A DNA stretch of 64,000 bases. Source: an uncultured Eubacteriales bacterium (GTDB taxonomy: Bacteria; Bacillota; Clostridia; Oscillospirales; Oscillospiraceae). Position 1 is the stretch's first letter, and the number at the start of each line of letters is the position of its first letter. Both the position numbers and the translations under genes were made by a program. This document shows positions 53,212 through 60,785 of the stretch, in pieces. The notes beneath the pieces were generated by a model. The model had not been told where the DNA came from. It was given only the letters and a program-made list of their open reading frames with translations, and ran no database searches. The stretch lies in contig URLO01000007.1 in the NCBI GenBank assembly GCA_900548625.1, forward strand, positions 1 to 64,000. The letters are read 5' to 3'.

Positions 53212-53244
53212 AAAACAAGTATTTTTACTGAAGTAACAATAGCA

Positions 53245-53280
53245 ACCGACCTGCATTTTTATCACAAAATGCAGGTCGGT
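53245..53280. terminator. Hairpin after copy 2 recombinases
   Basis: ACCGACCTGCATTTT pairs with AAAATGCAGGTCGGT around a 6-base loop. It separates the recombinase operon from the convergent tRNA-Leu. Confidence 0.75.
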
Positions 53281-53283
53281 CGC

Positions 53284-53368
53284 TGGTACGGGTAGTGGGA
53301 CTCGAACCCACACGCCTCACGGCAGAGGAACCTAAATCCTCCGAGTCTACCATTTCCACCATACCCGC
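53284..53368 (-). tRNA. tRNA-Leu (anticodon TAG), element-borne
   Basis: A complete 85-nt class II tRNA with encoded CCA: acceptor GCGGGTA/TACCCGT, anticodon stem GAGGA/TCCTC with loop TTTAGGT (anticodon TAG), long variable arm, T-arm GGGTTCGAGTCCC. Its body differs from the split tRNA-Leu halves around it. It is the only intact UAG tRNA-Leu in the window and lies inside the innermost element, 72 nt from the recombinase gene. It probably replaces the tRNA destroyed by insertion. Confidence 0.95.
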
Positions 53369-53525
53369 AGATATGAGCGGCAGGGATACCTGCAGCTATT
53401 TTGTTGTCCTCTGTTTTTACACGGCGAGGGAAACCGTGGCGGAGCGTAACGCTTGATCCGCGTTTATAAAAACAGGCAAGCCTGCTTTTACCGAAGAATG
53501 TCCGCGGTGAGGAACCGCGGAAAAA

Positions 53526-53584
53526 CCTTTCACCAAGGTGACAGCACCTAAATCCATCGTGTCTGCCAATTCCACCACAGGCGC
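53526..53584 (-). pseudogene. attR of innermost element E2 with tRNA-Leu 5' half
   Basis: Element arm CCTTTCACCAAGGTGACAGC (from 53526), core ACCTAAA, then the 5' half of a tRNA-Leu ending at 53584 (5' GCGCCTGTGG). This half would be the tRNA carried by E1. Its matching 3' half is not found in the window. Confidence 0.75.
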
Positions 53585-53740
53585 AGATAGGAACGGCAGA
53601 AAATCTGCCGCTTTTTGTTGTCCTCTGATTTTTACACGGTGAGGAAACCGAGGCGGAGCATAACGCTTGACCCGCATCTATAAAAACAGGATGAACCTGC
53701 TTTTACCGGAGAATGTCCGCGGCGAGGATGGCGCAAAAAC

Positions 53741-53798
53741 CTTTCACCAAGGTGACATCACCTAAATCCATCGTGTCTGCCAATTCCACCACGGGCGC
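53741..53798 (-). pseudogene. attR of element E1 with tRNA-Leu 5' half
   Basis: Element arm CTTTCACCAAGGTGACATC, core ACCTAAA, then the 5' half ending at 53798 (5' GCGCCCGTGG). It is the partner of the 3' half at 38701-38750: the acceptor strands pair perfectly and the anticodon stem ATGGA/TCCAT is restored. Confidence 0.85.
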
Positions 53799-53811
53799 AT
53801 ATTTCATTGTA

Positions 53812-54306
53812 TCAAGGAGTTTCCGCAGTACAAATGCTCTTTTTGAAATATATCTCTGGCGTTTCTGCCTGCGGCAGGGAGCAGCGAATACGCTCTGAAA
53901 AAGCGGACTCGCAGACGATCAGCCACTCTCCATCATAGCAAATGATCTCCATTTGCGTTTGCGGCATCTGAAAACGATAGCTCGGAGTAAACAGGTCTGC
54001 GTGCTCCCAATATGGCACATAGCAATTCACTTGTGCCAGCGGGGTTTCCTTCGGAACAGCAGACAAAACGCCGCCGCCAATGAAGAAAACGTAACCTGCC
54101 CGTAAATGCTCTGTCAATTCTGCACCATTCATTAGAAGTCCCGTCCATTGCCAGCGCTTCCGAACAGATTCCGGACAGTCCTCCGCGTACCAAATATCAT
54201 GATCAGTGATGACCCAGTCATACTGATATTGCAGATCGCCTAACGCAGAAAATATATCGAGCAAATCATTTTTCAGGCTTTGCCTGGAAACCATCCAAAA
54301 ATCCAT
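53812..54306 (-). CDS. Unrecognised 164-residue protein at the element edge
   Basis: A soluble-looking protein with many Trp and acidic residues (WVITDHDIWYAEDC, KRWQWTGLLMNGAELTEHL, VFFIGGGVLSAVPKE, MEIICYDGEWLIVCESAFSE). No signal or membrane segment is seen and no family is recognised; the size and style recall small immunity or DUF proteins. Its start lies 8 nt beyond the att arm (GGTGAAAG may serve as ribosome site). In the nested-insertion model it is the only cargo of E0 left on this side. Confidence 0.55.
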   Translation of the reverse strand: MDFWMVSRQSLKNDLLDIFSALGDLQYQYDWVITDHDIWYAEDCPESVRKRWQWTGLLMNGAELTEHLRAGYVFFIGGGVLSAVPKETPLAQVNCYVPYWEHADLFTPSYRFQMPQTQMEIICYDGEWLIVCESAFSERIRCSLPQAETPEIYFKKSICTAETP

Positions 54307-54313
54307 CGCAATT

Positions 54314-54371
54314 CTTTCACCAAGGTGACGCTACCCAAATCCATCGTGTCTGCCAATTCCACCACGGGCGC
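54314..54371 (-). pseudogene. attR of outermost element E0 with chromosomal tRNA-Leu 5' half
   Basis: Element arm CTTTCACCAAGGTGACGC, core variant ACCCAAA, then the tRNA-Leu 5' half with 5' end GCGCCCG at 54371. Being furthest out and next to trkA, this is probably the original chromosomal tRNA-Leu(UAG). Confidence 0.75.
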
Positions 54372-54459
54372 AGAGACGCCATGCTACGTCCCACATTTTA
54401 GCACACAGCGGACGGAAAAGTCAATCATCACGTCTGAACGGGGTTTTTACGCGGCTTTG

Positions 54460-54488
54460 TTGCAATCGGCGCGGTGCGGCGCTATAAT
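54460..54488 (+). promoter_or_regulatory. Promoter of trkAH
   Basis: TTGCAA, 17 bases, TATAAT, 35 nt before the trkA start. Confidence 0.7.
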
Positions 54489-54522
54489 GTAGGAAAAATG
54501 CACGAAACAGGAGTTGTATTGC

Positions 54523-55899
54523 ATGAAAATCGTCATCGTCGGCGATGGCAAGGTCGGAAGCACCCTTGCCGAACAGCTTTCCCGCGAGGGACACGACATC
54601 ACCATTGTCGACCGCAGCCCCGATCCGCTTCAGCAGACGACCGAGGATCTTGACATCCTCTGCATCGAAGGAAACGGCGCGACCTATGAGACCCAGCTTG
54701 AGGCGGGCGTGGATTCCGCCGACCTGCTGATCGCGGTGACGGCCTCGGACGAGCTGAACCTGCTGTGCTGCTTGATCGCAAAGAAGGCCGGCGCGCAGCA
54801 CACCATCGCCCGCGTCCGGAATCCGGAATACAATGCCGAGCTTCCGCTCATCACCGAGGATCTGGGCCTGAGCCTCTCTGTCAACCCGGAGCTGACCTGC
54901 GCCACCGAGATCGCGCGCAGCCTGCGCCTGCCGTCGGCCATGCGCGCCGACACGTTCGCCGACGGCCATGTGGAGCTTTTGCAGCTCATTTTGCAGCCGG
55001 ACTCGCCCCTTGCGGGCAAGACGCTGATGGAGCTGCCGTCGCTCACGCGCTCCAATGTGCTGATCGGCGCGGTCCAGCGCGGTGAGCACGACAACGTGAC
55101 CATCCCCGGCGGCGCGTTCCGGCTCGAGGCGGGCGACCGCATCATGCTGATCTCCACGCCGCACAGCGCGCAGACCTTCTTCCGCCAGCTCAAGCTCGGC
55201 GCCAGCCGCATCCGGCAGGTGCTGATCGTCGGCGGCGGACGCATCGCGTACTATCTTGCAAGGCAGCTTCTGGAGTCCGGTCTGGACGTCAAGATCATCG
55301 AAAAGGACTACAGCCGCTGCGAGGAGCTTTCGGAATTCCTGCCGAAGGCGACCATTCTGCACGGTGACGGCACGAACGAGGCCTTCCTGCGCGAGGCCGG
55401 CATCGCCCAGACCGATGCCTTTGCGAGCCTGACCGGCATGGACGAGGAGAACATCCTCATGAGCCTCTATGTCCGCAAGAGCTTCCCGCGCGTCAAGGTC
55501 ATCACCAAGGTCAACCGCGCCTCGTTCCAGAGCATCCTCAGCGCGCTGGACGTCGGCAGCGTCTATAACCCGCGCCACAGCGCCTCCAACCTCATCTGCC
55601 GCTACGTCCGCGCGATGCAGAACTCCGTCGGCTCCAAGGTCGAGACGCTCTACAAGCTCGTCGGCGGCAGAGTCGAGGCGCTGGAGTTCCAGGTCGCCGA
55701 GGGCTCTCCGGTCTGCGGAACGCCGCTGTCCACGCTCCGCCTGCGGCGCAATCTTCTGATCGCGTCGATCAACCGCGGCGGAAAGATCATCATCCCCAGC
55801 GGCTCGGACACCATCGAGCCGGGCGACACGGTGATCGTCATCACGACCATCACCGGCCTGAGCGATCTTGGCGACATTCTCGACCGCCGGAAGGGATAG
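54523..55899 (+). CDS. trkA: Trk potassium-uptake regulatory subunit TrkA
   Basis: A 458-residue protein with two RCK units. Each has an NAD-binding Rossmann domain (MKIVIVGDGKVGSTLAEQL; VLIVGGGRIAYYLARQLLES) followed by a TrkA_C domain (SPLAGKTLMELPSL; SPVCGTPLSTLRLRRNLL). TrkA gates the TrkH channel in response to nucleotides. The start at 54523 has AGGAG ten bases upstream; a TTG three codons earlier is possible. It is followed by trkH after 3 nt. Confidence 0.93.
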   Translation: MKIVIVGDGKVGSTLAEQLSREGHDITIVDRSPDPLQQTTEDLDILCIEGNGATYETQLEAGVDSADLLIAVTASDELNLLCCLIAKKAGAQHTIARVRNPEYNAELPLITEDLGLSLSVNPELTCATEIARSLRLPSAMRADTFADGHVELLQLILQPDSPLAGKTLMELPSLTRSNVLIGAVQRGEHDNVTIPGGAFRLEAGDRIMLISTPHSAQTFFRQLKLGASRIRQVLIVGGGRIAYYLARQLLESGLDVKIIEKDYSRCEELSEFLPKATILHGDGTNEAFLREAGIAQTDAFASLTGMDEENILMSLYVRKSFPRVKVITKVNRASFQSILSALDVGSVYNPRHSASNLICRYVRAMQNSVGSKVETLYKLVGGRVEALEFQVAEGSPVCGTPLSTLRLRRNLLIASINRGGKIIIPSGSDTIEPGDTVIVITTITGLSDLGDILDRRKG

Positions 55900-55902
55900 G
55901 CT

Positions 55903-57345
55903 ATGAACAAACGCATGATTTTCCACATCCTCGGGATGCTGCTGATACTGGAGGCGGCGCTGCTGCTGCTGCCGGCGCTCGTGGCGCTGATCTACGGCGA
56001 GCAGGCGGGGTGGTACTACCTGTTCACGGCGGCGGGCGCGGCGCTGGTGGGGCTGGCGCTCCGGACGGCGTGCCGGCCGAGCCGGAAAACGATCTATGCC
56101 CGCGACGGCCTGATCACCGTGGCGCTCGGCTGGATCGTGATCTCGCTTGCGGGCGCGCTGCCGTTTACGCTCTGCGGCGACATCCCGTCGTATCTTGACG
56201 CCGTGTTTGAGATGGTCTCCGGCTTTACGACCACCGGCTCGAGCATCCTGCCGAATGTGGAGCTGCTGAACCGGTGCAGCCTGTTCTGGCGCAGCTTCTC
56301 CCACTGGATCGGCGGCATGGGCATTCTGGTCTTTATGCTGGCGATCGTCAACATGGAGGGCGGGCAGGGCATCCACCTTCTGCGCGCCGAAAGCCCCGGC
56401 CCCACCGTTTCCAAGATGGTGCCGCGCATGGTCGATTCGTCCAAGATCCTCTACAGCATCTATTTCGGCCTGACGCTCGTGCAGATCATTTTCTATCTGC
56501 TCGGCGGGATGCCGCTTTTCGACACGCTCTGCAACGCCTTCGCGACGGCCGGTACGGGCGGCTTTGCGATCCGGGCCGATTCCTTTGCGGGCTACGGCTA
56601 CTATCACCAGACCGTGACCACGGTGTTCATGGCGCTGTTCGGCGTGAACTTCTCGATCTATTTCTTCCTGCTGCGGCGGAAATTCGACCTTGTGTGGAAG
56701 AACACCGAGCTTCGGTGGTATGTCGTCATCATCCTCTCGTCTGTTGCGCTCATCACGCTCAACATCCTGCCGCTGTACCCGCGCGCCTATGACGCGCTGC
56801 ATCACGCGGCGTTCTCCGTCTCGTCGATCATCACGACGACGGGCTTCGGAACGGAGAATTTTGACCTCTGGCCGGAATTCCCGCGCGTCATCCTCGTCTT
56901 TCTGATGCTGATCGGCGCCTGCGCAGGCTCGACCGGCGGCGGCCTCAAGATCTCGCGCCTCGTCATCCTCGTCAAGATGGTGCAGCGCGAGGTGCGGCTG
57001 CTGCTGCATCCGCGCACCGTCAAGGTCATGACCATCGACGGAAAGGCCGTCTCGAACGACACCGTCCGCGGCGTGAGCGCGTATTTTCTGACCTATGTGT
57101 TTCTCATCATGGCGTCGATCCTGCTCGTCTCGCTCGACGGCCTTGATGCCTCCACGACCGTGACGGCGGTGCTCGCCACGTTCAACAACATCGGCCCCGG
57201 CCTCGGTCTGGTCGGCCCGGCGGGCAATTTCGCGGTCTTTTCGCCGCTTGCCAAGGTCGTTCTGACGCTGGACATGCTCCTCGGGCGGCTGGAGCTGTAT
57301 CCGATGCTGATTTTGATGCTGCCGACCACCTGGACAAAAAGATAA
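55903..57345 (+). CDS. trkH: Trk potassium transporter TrkH
   Basis: A 480-residue membrane protein with four pore-loop repeats bearing selectivity-filter-like sequences: SGFTTTGSSIL, FATAGTGGFAIRA, VSSIITTTGFGTENF and TFNNIGPGLG. It forms the K+-conducting subunit of the Trk system, with TrkA as partner. Confidence 0.93.
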   Translation: MNKRMIFHILGMLLILEAALLLLPALVALIYGEQAGWYYLFTAAGAALVGLALRTACRPSRKTIYARDGLITVALGWIVISLAGALPFTLCGDIPSYLDAVFEMVSGFTTTGSSILPNVELLNRCSLFWRSFSHWIGGMGILVFMLAIVNMEGGQGIHLLRAESPGPTVSKMVPRMVDSSKILYSIYFGLTLVQIIFYLLGGMPLFDTLCNAFATAGTGGFAIRADSFAGYGYYHQTVTTVFMALFGVNFSIYFFLLRRKFDLVWKNTELRWYVVIILSSVALITLNILPLYPRAYDALHHAAFSVSSIITTTGFGTENFDLWPEFPRVILVFLMLIGACAGSTGGGLKISRLVILVKMVQREVRLLLHPRTVKVMTIDGKAVSNDTVRGVSAYFLTYVFLIMASILLVSLDGLDASTTVTAVLATFNNIGPGLGLVGPAGNFAVFSPLAKVVLTLDMLLGRLELYPMLILMLPTTWTKR

Positions 57346-57352
57346 CGCAAAC

Positions 57353-57410
57353 GACCGGCAGGTTCCCCTGCCGGTCTTTTAAGCTTGTCAAAAAGTCTTT
57401 TTGACAAGCT
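57353..57410 (+). terminator. Tandem hairpins after trkH
   Basis: GACCGGCAGG/CCTGCCGGTC followed by TTTT (57353-57380). Then AGCTTGTCAAAAAG/CTTTTTGACAAGCT (57382-57410), the same repeat-like hairpin as at 16267. Confidence 0.85.
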
Positions 57411-57565
57411 CTCAAACGCGAACTCTACGAGGTTCTTTGACCGTCTGAAAAGGCTGACCCCAGGAGATGGACATCCTGACAAAAAGAGGTATTTTACGAA
57501 TCGATTCGTCGGTTTTCTGTCGGTTTTTGCGCAGAAATCCGGTATTTTTTTGTGCCGTTTTAGTA

Positions 57566-57593
57566 TTGCTTTCCGCGGCGGATGTGCTATAAT
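57566..57593 (+). promoter_or_regulatory. Promoter of the TetR gene
   Basis: TTGCTT, 16 bases, TATAAT, 31 nt before the GTG start. Confidence 0.6.
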
Positions 57594-57624
57594 TGTGGTA
57601 CAGATACCAAAGAGAAGGGGGCGC

Positions 57625-58335
57625 GTGCCGATCGCACTGACAAATGCAAGCCTTCCCGCGAAAAAGCGGATCCTCACGGCATGCGTCAGACTGTTTCTGA
57701 AGCAGGGCTACCGGAAAACGACCGTTGCGGAGATCATCAGCAGCGCAGGCGTCTCCGCCAGCAGCTTCCAGAACATTTTCCGCGCCAAGGACGGCGTTCT
57801 GACCGAGTTTGTGAAGTTCATGTTTACCAGCCAGTTCGACATGGCGCGGCATTATGCCGGCGACGACCTGCCGCCGGTCTGTGTGTATGCGCTGGAGACT
57901 GCGATCCAGCTCACGCTGACCGAGCTCAACGAAAATCTGCCCGAGCTTTACACCGAGGCGTATACCCAGAAGGAGGCCTCGGAGTACATCCGCCGCGCAA
58001 TGGCGAGGGAGCTTTACGACATCTTTGGCCTCTATCAGCCGACGCTGAGCGAGGAGGATTTCTACGCGCTGGAGATCGGCTCGGCGGGCATGATGCGTGC
58101 GTTTATGGCCGCGCCCTGCGATGCGTCGCTGACGCTTGAGAAGAAGCTGCGCGCGTTCCTTGCGATGAGCCTGCGCGCCTACAAGGTGCCGGAGCCGGAG
58201 CGATATGAGGCGCTGGTCTTTGTGGAGGGTCTGGACATCCGGACGATCTCCGAGCAGGTCATGCAGAAGCTGTTCCACGAGCTGGAGATGCATTTCGACT
58301 TTACCCTCGACGCCGACACACAGGCAGCCCCGTGA
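57625..58335 (+). CDS. TetR-family regulator
   Basis: A 236-residue protein with an N-terminal TetR helix-turn-helix: KRILTACVRLFLKQGYRKTTVAEI, then SSAGVSASSFQNIF. The all-helical C-terminal domain would bind an unknown ligand. The GTG start follows AAGGGGG and a well-placed promoter; the frame extends upstream to 57385 but that part would precede the promoter. No obvious target gene is adjacent. Confidence 0.85.
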   Translation: MPIALTNASLPAKKRILTACVRLFLKQGYRKTTVAEIISSAGVSASSFQNIFRAKDGVLTEFVKFMFTSQFDMARHYAGDDLPPVCVYALETAIQLTLTELNENLPELYTEAYTQKEASEYIRRAMARELYDIFGLYQPTLSEEDFYALEIGSAGMMRAFMAAPCDASLTLEKKLRAFLAMSLRAYKVPEPERYEALVFVEGLDIRTISEQVMQKLFHELEMHFDFTLDADTQAAP

Positions 58336-58425
58336 CCCGCCGCCGAAGCGGTACAATATAATATACTGTTCAGCCAGACCCCCGGCCATACTACCCCCCA
58401 TGACCGTGTGCGTCTTGCGATATAA

Positions 58426-58463
58426 GAACCGGGAGGACGAAAAATGTCCTCCCGGTTCTTTCT
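58426..58463. terminator. Bidirectional terminator
   Basis: GAACCGGGAGGAC and GTCCTCCCGGTTC with TTTCT, between the convergent TetR gene and a small gene. Confidence 0.85.
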
Positions 58464-58482
58464 CTGTCGTTTTTCGCTGTGC

Positions 58483-58704
58483 TTATCCTGTAAAGGTATA
58501 CCGGACCATATTGCCCTTGCCGTCGCCGGTGATGATGACGACGTCGCCAGCGGCGTTCTTGCCGCTGTCCAGAATGGGGAAGCGCTTGTTGGCCTGCACG
58601 TAAGCCTCCGGGCTTTCGGCCTCGATGTCCTTGAATTCTCTGTTTGCGTGGGCCTCGCCGCCGCAGGGATTGATCGTCTCTACCAGAACCTCATATTCGT
58701 TCAT
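58483..58704 (-). CDS. Small hypothetical protein (73 residues)
   Basis: MNEYEVLVETINPCGGEAHANR... ending GNMVRYTFTG. An alpha/beta protein with no recognised domain. AAGGAG precedes the start and a terminator follows, so the gene is likely real. Confidence 0.6.
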   Translation of the reverse strand: MNEYEVLVETINPCGGEAHANREFKDIEAESPEAYVQANKRFPILDSGKNAAGDVVIITGDGKGNMVRYTFTG

Positions 58705-58780
58705 AAGAAGCTCCTTTCATGATTTCTCCTTTTTAGTTTACCACCGCAGGAGCAGCATATGCAAATGCGCAATTTGCACA

Positions 58781-58812
58781 AAAAACAGCGCGGGAGGCAT
58801 TTGCCTCCCGCG
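58781..58812 (-). terminator. Terminator of the uracil permease gene
   Basis: CGCGGGAGGCA (58789-58799) and TGCCTCCCGCG (58802-58812); on the minus strand the stem is followed by TGTTTTTT. The rest of 58813-58988 shows no gene. Confidence 0.75.
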
Positions 58813-58988
58813 AAAACGATTTTAGGGTGTATCTGAGAACTGAAGATGTGCCCGGCAGCGAGGATTTTTCGCGCTGCGCAAGACATTTTTTTGCAGGAAT
58901 ACTGACGTATTTCAAGGAAAAATGACGCAGTGCGGCGTGAAAAGGCCCGCTGTCCGGGTGCGTTGGGAGTTTTCAGATACACCCCTGA

Positions 58989-60356
58989 TTACTGAACGAT
59001 GAAGTTGACGGACTCGTCGCCCTGCTTGTCTTCGCCGTAGACATAGTCCTTGCCGGGCATGACCGCGTTGAGGACGATGCCGACGATGGAGCCGACAGCC
59101 AGACCGGAGAGGCTGATCGCGCCGAGCTTGAGCGAGCCTGCTGCGGAGTAGCTGATGCCGATGGAGAGGACCAGGATGAGCGCCGCGACCAGAACGTTGC
59201 GGGACTTGGTGAAATCGACCTTGTTCTCAACGACGTTGCGGACGCCGACTGCGGAGATCATGCCGTAGAGCACGAGGCTGACGCCGCCGATGGTGCCGCC
59301 GGGCATGGAGGAGATGACAGCCGCGAACTTCGGGCTGAAGGAGAAGAGCATGGCGAGGATCGCCGCGATGCGGATGACGCGCGGGTCATAGATGCGGCTC
59401 AGGGCCAGAACGCCGGTGTTTTCGCCGTAGGTCGTGTTGGCGGGAGCGCCGAACAGGGCTGCGAGGGTGGTTGCAAGGCCGTCGCCCATCAGGGTGCGGT
59501 GCAGGCCGGGATCTTCGATGTAGTTGCGCTCGCAGGTGGAGGAGATGGCGGACACGTCGCCGATGTGCTCGACCATGGTGGCAAGGCTCAGCGGGACAAT
59601 GGTGATGGCGGCGGTCAGCAGCTTGTGGCCGTCAACGCTGCCGGAGGCGAACAGGCCGAAGACGGTCTGCTCCATCTTGATGGGCAGTGCGAACCACTTG
59701 GCGGCGGAGACGTTTGCGACAAGGTTTGCGCGGGTGTCCGCGTCAAAGATGACCGCGAGCAGGTAAGAGCCGATGACGCCGAGCAGGATCGGGATGATCT
59801 TGATCATGCCCTTGCCCCAGATGTTGGCTGCAACGATGATGAGGATGGCTGCAATGGCGATCCACCAGTTCTGCGCGCAGTTGTTGATGGCGCTGGAGGA
59901 CAGGTTCAGACCGATGGCAATGATGATGGGGCCGGTGACGATGGGCGGGAAGAAGCGCATGACCTTCTTCGCGCCGAAGGCCTTGAACAGACCGGCAAGA
60001 ATGACATACACGAGACCTGCGCACGCGACGCCGAAGCAGGCGTAGGGCAGCATTTCAAGGTTGGGGATGTTCTGCTTCTCGCCGAGCATCGGGGCGATGG
60101 TGGCATAGCCGCCGAGGAAGGCGAAGGACGAGCCGAGGAACGCCGGGATCTTGCCGCCGGTGATGAGGTGAAACAGCAGCGTGCCGAGGCCTGCGAACAG
60201 AAGCGTGTTGGAGACGTCCAGACCCGTCAGGATGGGGACCAGGACCGTCGCGCCGAACATGGCGAACATGTGCTGGAAGCCAAGCAGGAGCATTTTGCCC
60301 GCGCCGAGCTCTCTGGCATCGTAGATGCCGGTTTCGGGGATATTCTTTTTACCCAT
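58989..60356 (-). CDS. uraA: Uracil permease (NCS2 family)
   Basis: A 455-residue membrane protein with about 14 helices. NCS2 features are LLLGFQHMFAMFGATVLVPIL near the start, FLGSSFAFLGGY, and the substrate loop GDVSAISSTCERNYIEDPGLHRTLMGDGLATTLAALFGAPANTTYGEN-type region (motifs ER and TTYGEN). It imports uracil with protons. A leader ORF and a terminator precede it on its own promoter. Confidence 0.9.
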   Translation of the reverse strand: MGKKNIPETGIYDARELGAGKMLLLGFQHMFAMFGATVLVPILTGLDVSNTLLFAGLGTLLFHLITGGKIPAFLGSSFAFLGGYATIAPMLGEKQNIPNLEMLPYACFGVACAGLVYVILAGLFKAFGAKKVMRFFPPIVTGPIIIAIGLNLSSSAINNCAQNWWIAIAAILIIVAANIWGKGMIKIIPILLGVIGSYLLAVIFDADTRANLVANVSAAKWFALPIKMEQTVFGLFASGSVDGHKLLTAAITIVPLSLATMVEHIGDVSAISSTCERNYIEDPGLHRTLMGDGLATTLAALFGAPANTTYGENTGVLALSRIYDPRVIRIAAILAMLFSFSPKFAAVISSMPGGTIGGVSLVLYGMISAVGVRNVVENKVDFTKSRNVLVAALILVLSIGISYSAAGSLKLGAISLSGLAVGSIVGIVLNAVMPGKDYVYGEDKQGDESVNFIVQ

Positions 60357-60448
60357 TTTTCTTTCTCCTCTCTTTACCCGTTCCCGCAGAGCGTCTCAGG
60401 CATAGGGCCGCGCCGCCGAATCGGCTTGCCGAACTGCGCGGTATTGCC

Positions 60449-60485
60449 ATAAAAAAATTGTGAAAATGGAAACACCATTTCACAA
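60449..60485 (-). terminator. Terminator/attenuator between leader ORF and uraA
   Basis: On the minus strand ATTGTGAAATGG, five-base loop, CCATTTTCACAAT, then TTTTTTT. It lies 2 nt after the leader ORF stop and about 90 nt before uraA, so uraA expression requires readthrough. Confidence 0.8.
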
Positions 60486-60487
60486 TC

Positions 60488-60586
60488 TCAAGCCCGAATG
60501 GGAATACCTATGATATTGAGACCGCTGACAGCGGGAATAAAAACGGAAGCACGTGTCGGGATGAAACGAATTGCCTGTCTCGTCAT
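60488..60586 (-). CDS. 32-residue leader peptide upstream of uraA
   Basis: Starts MTRQAIRFIPTRASVFIP and ends IIGIPIRA. AAGGAGG lies eight bases before the ATG. The promoter is at 60621-60649. Ile-rich (6 of 32) with repeated Pro. Position between a strong promoter and a terminator suggests a regulatory leader peptide, though an independent small protein is possible. Confidence 0.6.
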   Translation of the reverse strand: MTRQAIRFIPTRASVFIPAVSGLNIIGIPIRA

Positions 60587-60620
60587 GACCGTACCTCCTT
60601 GCCTGCATTGATCGAGCGTC

Positions 60621-60649
60621 AGTATACAGGAAAAGCGGCATGATTGCAA
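60621..60649 (-). promoter_or_regulatory. Promoter of leader ORF and uraA
   Basis: On the minus strand TTGCAA, 17 bases, TATACT. Confidence 0.65.
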
Positions 60650-60726
60650 GAGTAGATTTCGACAAAAAAGCTGAAGCGCCGCACGCGGCAATTTGCGAAA
60701 ATCTCACAAAAGGCGAGGGGCGCAGG

Positions 60727-60759
60727 AGCCGTCTCACGGACAGTGTCCGTGAGACGGCT
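60727..60759. terminator. Perfect 16-bp palindrome after the ABC operon
   Basis: AGCCGTCTCACGGACA and its exact complement around one G. It lies 27 nt after the ATPase gene; no strong T run follows, so it may stabilise the 3' end instead of terminating. Confidence 0.6.
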
Positions 60760-60785
60760 GAGCTTGTCAAAAAACGCTTAAGCGC

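Larger units (their letters stand above)
53369..53798 (-). repeat. Two tandem tRNA-flank/attR units of about 215 bp
   Basis: Unit 1 (53371-53584) and unit 2 (53585-53798) align along their length. Each starts directly upstream of a tRNA-Leu 5' end and shares TTGTTGTCCTCTG, TTTTTACACGG, ATAAAAACAGG and GAATGTCCGCGG. Each then ends with the CTTTCACCAAGGTGACA arm and a tRNA-Leu 5' half. Each unit looks like the right end of one element plus the 5' half of the tRNA it entered. Confidence 0.8.

Noticed and set aside
53371..53798. CRISPR array from the regular repeats near tRNA-Leu and tRNA-Pro
   Set aside because: Units are about 190-215 bp, diverged along their length and contain tRNA halves. 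No short direct repeats with unique spacers exist anywhere in the window.
38701..53798. A tRNA-Leu gene with an intron or permuted tRNA halves
   Set aside because: The halves are 15 kb apart, separated by many genes, and joined to inverted att arms next to serine recombinases, so element insertion explains them better.
54421..57009. An 862-codon minus-strand frame across trkA and trkH
   Set aside because: Antisense to two clear genes, with biased composition (Arg, Asp, Gln, Ala) typical of shadow frames.
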